Below, in pieces: positions 61,523-64,000 of a stretch of 64,000 nt of DNA. Position 1 is the first letter of the stretch. Each line of letters begins with the position of its first letter. The translations under genes and the position numbers were made by a program. The stretch spans positions 19,086-83,085 of the forward strand of contig NW_019775753.1 in NCBI RefSeq assembly GCF_001039355.2, read 5' to 3'. The DNA is from Lingula anatina (taxonomy: Eukaryota > Brachiopoda > Lingulata > Lingulida > Lingulidae). A model generated the notes under the pieces. That model did not search any database. It was not told where the DNA came from and saw only the letters and a program-made list of their open reading frames with translations.

Positions 61523-61597
61523 ATGGCGAGCTACCGAAATTCCTCTCTGGCAAGAAGCGGCAAAACATCACGTTTTGCGGCGTTATCTTCTGAAGGG
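61523..61597 (+). CDS. first coding exon of an unidentified gene (partial)
   Basis: ATG in a good context (aacaATGG), 25 codons (MASYRNSSLARSGK then TSRFAALSSEG), ending in a consensus donor GGG|GTGAGTAC at phase 0. Ser/Arg-rich and basic, so probably a disordered N-terminus. The GC-rich DNA upstream fits a promoter. No second exon was identified up to the window end, so the gene would continue beyond 64000 or in unrecognised short exons. Confidence 0.5.
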
Positions 61598-63045
61598 GTG
61601 AGTACGTTTTCCACCTCGAGGGTCCTCTTAAGTTGAAAGTATTACATCTTGTAAATTGTAGAACTGTCATGTTTTATTTTGCACGGGTGTTATGCTTGTT
61701 TATATAGAGGGTGTTGAGATAGAACGGATCTTACGCATTTGCCTTCGTGCGTTTCGGGCATCTGACCGTTAGCTGTGGTTGTTTTGACGGCTGACCATCG
61801 GACAGTGTGTTGGGCTCCTCCGCCACCCCCCCTCCCCCCCTCCCATTTGTCAATATGCAGCTCTATGGGTACAGAATTCCTATAGATAATCTATACCATC
61901 CAGCCATGGGAATTATTTACGCAAGATGGTCTAGTTCTATGAGTAACAGTAAATTGATGAACTGGATTGTTTAATTACATATATTTATTTATGTATTCAT
62001 TTTTATATTATAAGACCCTTTGTTAGACAACATTAAAATTTAATACAAGTCATACGTAAAACAAAAAAATGTTTTCTGTTCTATTTATTTAATTATTAAA
62101 TTTGGTTATTTGTTTTTATTTTACATCTATGGCATATTTTACATGTACATGTTGGTTGGAAAGCATACAGCAGGTATATATGAACTTACGAAGTGGTACA
62201 TGTATGCACATCGCGTGATCAACATATTTGATCTGTTGTTCGGGTTAATTTGTCTTCAGACTGGCTGTGAGAATGTGAGAATATATGCATTCTCTTTGCT
62301 TTGAACATTTTACCAGCAAAACGGGCCCATTGTTAGAGAAAGGAACGCGCGCTGCATAAATTTAGTTTGATAACTGAACTCTTCAACGTACATCCAGAGC
62401 ATGAAGGGTTAAACAGTAACGAGCGGGATAAGAATTTGAGAAAACCTGTTTTGTTCAATGGTAGTGATAAAGGACTTTTATCGAAAAGACATTCCGTGAA
62501 TGAAAAATAATCATTCAGAATTGGATGTGTAAAATACGAACAGAAAAGGAATTTTTTCTGGATAAAGATTCATATAAGAAAGACTTGTACAAATTCATTA
62601 GTGTTTAACTAAATAAGGCCATTTTAGGGAATTAATTTGAAAAAGGTTGATTCAAGGGAACATTACCCTTTACCACTATAAGGGGGGGGGGATATCATAG
62701 TAAGGGGGGTCATCATAGACACTATGTACATCAATTATGAACTCACAGACGTCGCGTGACGTGACGTGGAGGTCGAGGTCGCGCGTGCCACTGACTCCTT
62801 GACGGCATCAGTCCCGCAGATGACAAGTCGTCACGCAGCCGACGCTGGCGACAAGACTGAATTAACGAAGTAACTGGAGGGTCGCGGAAAAACAATTTGT
62901 GCGTCTCTTTTTTTTTCCAAAGGCCTTTGATGTTGGGCTTGTAATTAGTCTGCAAGGAGTTGTCCGGTGCATTTTCCACAAAATAGCCACTGTACTAAGT
63001 TGAGACCCTGACCATAGATAATAGCCTACCAGAGGCTACGTATTG
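61598..63045 (+). other. probable first intron of the gene at 61523, nothing definite
   Basis: AT-rich DNA. A cluster of TGACG/CRE-like words (gacgtcgcgtgacgtgacgt) at 62749-62768 lies in a GC-rich patch up to 62870 that could be a second promoter or enhancer. No exon called. Confidence 0.35.
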
Positions 63046-63497
63046 CAGGGGCGGATCCAGGATTATTTGAAGGGGGTCTTTGAATGCAAAGCCGACCCCC
63101 CCCCCCCCCCCCCCTTGGCGTGGGTTGAAAGTCCCCGAAAATAGGCCTATTTGGTATTTTCGAGGGCGAACGGTGCAATTTTGGTACGGTTTAGAACTAT
63201 GATTCAGCTAGTTAAAATTCTAATTTTAAGAGGNNNNNNNNNNNNNNNNNNNNNNNNNNNNNNNNNNNNNNNNNCCCCCCCCCCCCCCCCCCCCTTGGCG
63301 TGGGTTGAAAGTCCCCGAAAATAGGCCTATTTGGTATTTTCGAGGGCGAACGGTGCAATTTTGGTACGGTTAAGAACTATGATTCAGCTAGTTAAAATTC
63401 TAATTTTAAGAGGGGGCCATTGGTGTGTTTTTTTGTTTCAGAAATCGAAGGGGGGAGTCAGGACCCCAATCCCCCCATCCCCCTAAATCCGCCACTG
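63046..63497. mobile_element. hAT-like MITE interrupted by an assembly gap
   Basis: Begins CAGGGGCGGATCCAGGA and ends TAAATCCGCCACTG, inverted termini of a type common in hAT-derived MITEs, flanked by tattg on both sides. The middle contains a C tract and a 41-N gap with duplicated flanks, so the real element is shorter than shown. Confidence 0.75.
63234..63274. other. assembly gap, 41 N
   Basis: Positions 63095-63233 repeat as 63275-63413 with one substitution, on the two sides of the gap. Confidence 1.
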
Positions 63498-64000
63498 TAT
63501 TGGTTGATCCACCCGTTTTGTCGGTTTAAAGAGTGTCCTCGATTTCTCGATTTAATCCGTACCTTGCATGATTTTTTTCAATGCGCTTTTGGTTGTATAG
63601 TTAGTTGCAGAAGGCTAGATGTCCTGTCGCTGTTATTAATATAGTTTGTACAATCATTCCCAATAATTCAAAGCCTAAACCGGTATACATTTCACAGCTA
63701 AATCATTTTATCTAAATCACTTCTGTTCAAGACAAATTCCGTTTGATGGCGATTGGTGAAGTTATAGATAGATAACGATGATAATGCATAGGTCCAAATG
63801 ACTGTGTGCTTTATACAATGATGTAAACAGAATATGATGTCTCTCTCTTTGGAAAGAGAGGTCTATTTTTACTTAACAGGTAATGTATATTAAACTAAAT
63901 TTATTATTTTTTCTTTGGTGAAACGCCTTTTTTTCTATGCGTTTCCTTTTCCAGTGTTTGTCGTGTACCGGTGTAGAATGAACAGTTATTTATTGCACTT
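63498..64000. other. non-coding stretch at window end
   Basis: AT-rich, with no supported exon. Confidence 0.4.

Noticed and set aside
62743-62979. 78-codon minus-strand frame beginning MENAPDNSLQ
   Set aside because: Single copy, no recognisable domain, GC-rich patch that can produce chance frames.
1-64000. CRISPR arrays, rRNA, tRNA, reverse transcriptase or viral genes
   Set aside because: Looked for on both strands; regular spaced repeats, tRNA box A/B pairs and polymerase motifs were not seen. A dedicated scan (tRNAscan, RT profile search) could still find diverged pieces.

Overview
This is animal genomic DNA: spliced genes with GT..AG introns, long AT-rich introns, many microsatellites, dense short inverted-repeat transposons (MITEs) and seven assembly gaps. 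The families seen (a GDP-fucose-transporter-like SLC35 protein, an apolipoprotein-L-like protein, small secreted von Willebrand A proteins) and the apparent high heterozygosity suggest a marine invertebrate such as an echinoderm, hemichordate, lancelet or mollusc. I cannot name the species. There is no sign of bacterial or viral genome organisation.

Layout. 1-12.7 kb: nested MITEs, an intact single-exon SLC35C1-like gene (2333-3361, +), a near-perfect palindromic MITE (6148-6401), the last coding exon of an ApoL-like gene (9285-9871, -) and a decayed Tc1-type transposase (about 10.7-11.3 kb). 12.7-47.2 kb: a segmentally duplicated array of five copies of one five-exon gene for a secreted, single-domain vWA protein of about 243 residues. 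Copies A, B and C are in tandem on the minus strand. D, on the plus strand, is head-to-head with C. E, on the minus strand, is tail-to-tail with D. D is the only copy with every exon and every metal-site (MIDAS) residue. A has lost exon 3 to transposon insertion, B is cut by an assembly gap, C has a MIDAS Asp changed to Tyr, and E has a MIDAS Ser changed to Asn and a 27-nt deletion in exon 1. The units also carry orphan 5' exons of another gene behind an ETS/CRE-like promoter.

47-64 kb: a 620-bp foldback element, a 1.25-kb TA-flanked inverted-repeat element lying inside an inverted copy of the D/E spacer, a 4.0-4.2 kb near-duplicate pair separated by a single N (probably two unmerged alleles) holding a strong promoter, a 5' exon and a short terminal exon, then the first coding exon of an unidentified gene (61523-61597, +) and a hAT-like MITE containing a gap.

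The vWA genes share a TATA box about 55 nt upstream of the ATG, CCAAT motifs further up and a conserved AATAAA after the stop, so they look like real transcription units with one expression programme. Several MITEs have an empty site in a paralogous copy, which gives exact target-site duplications (TTAA, TTA/TAA, TA) and a relative order for the duplications.
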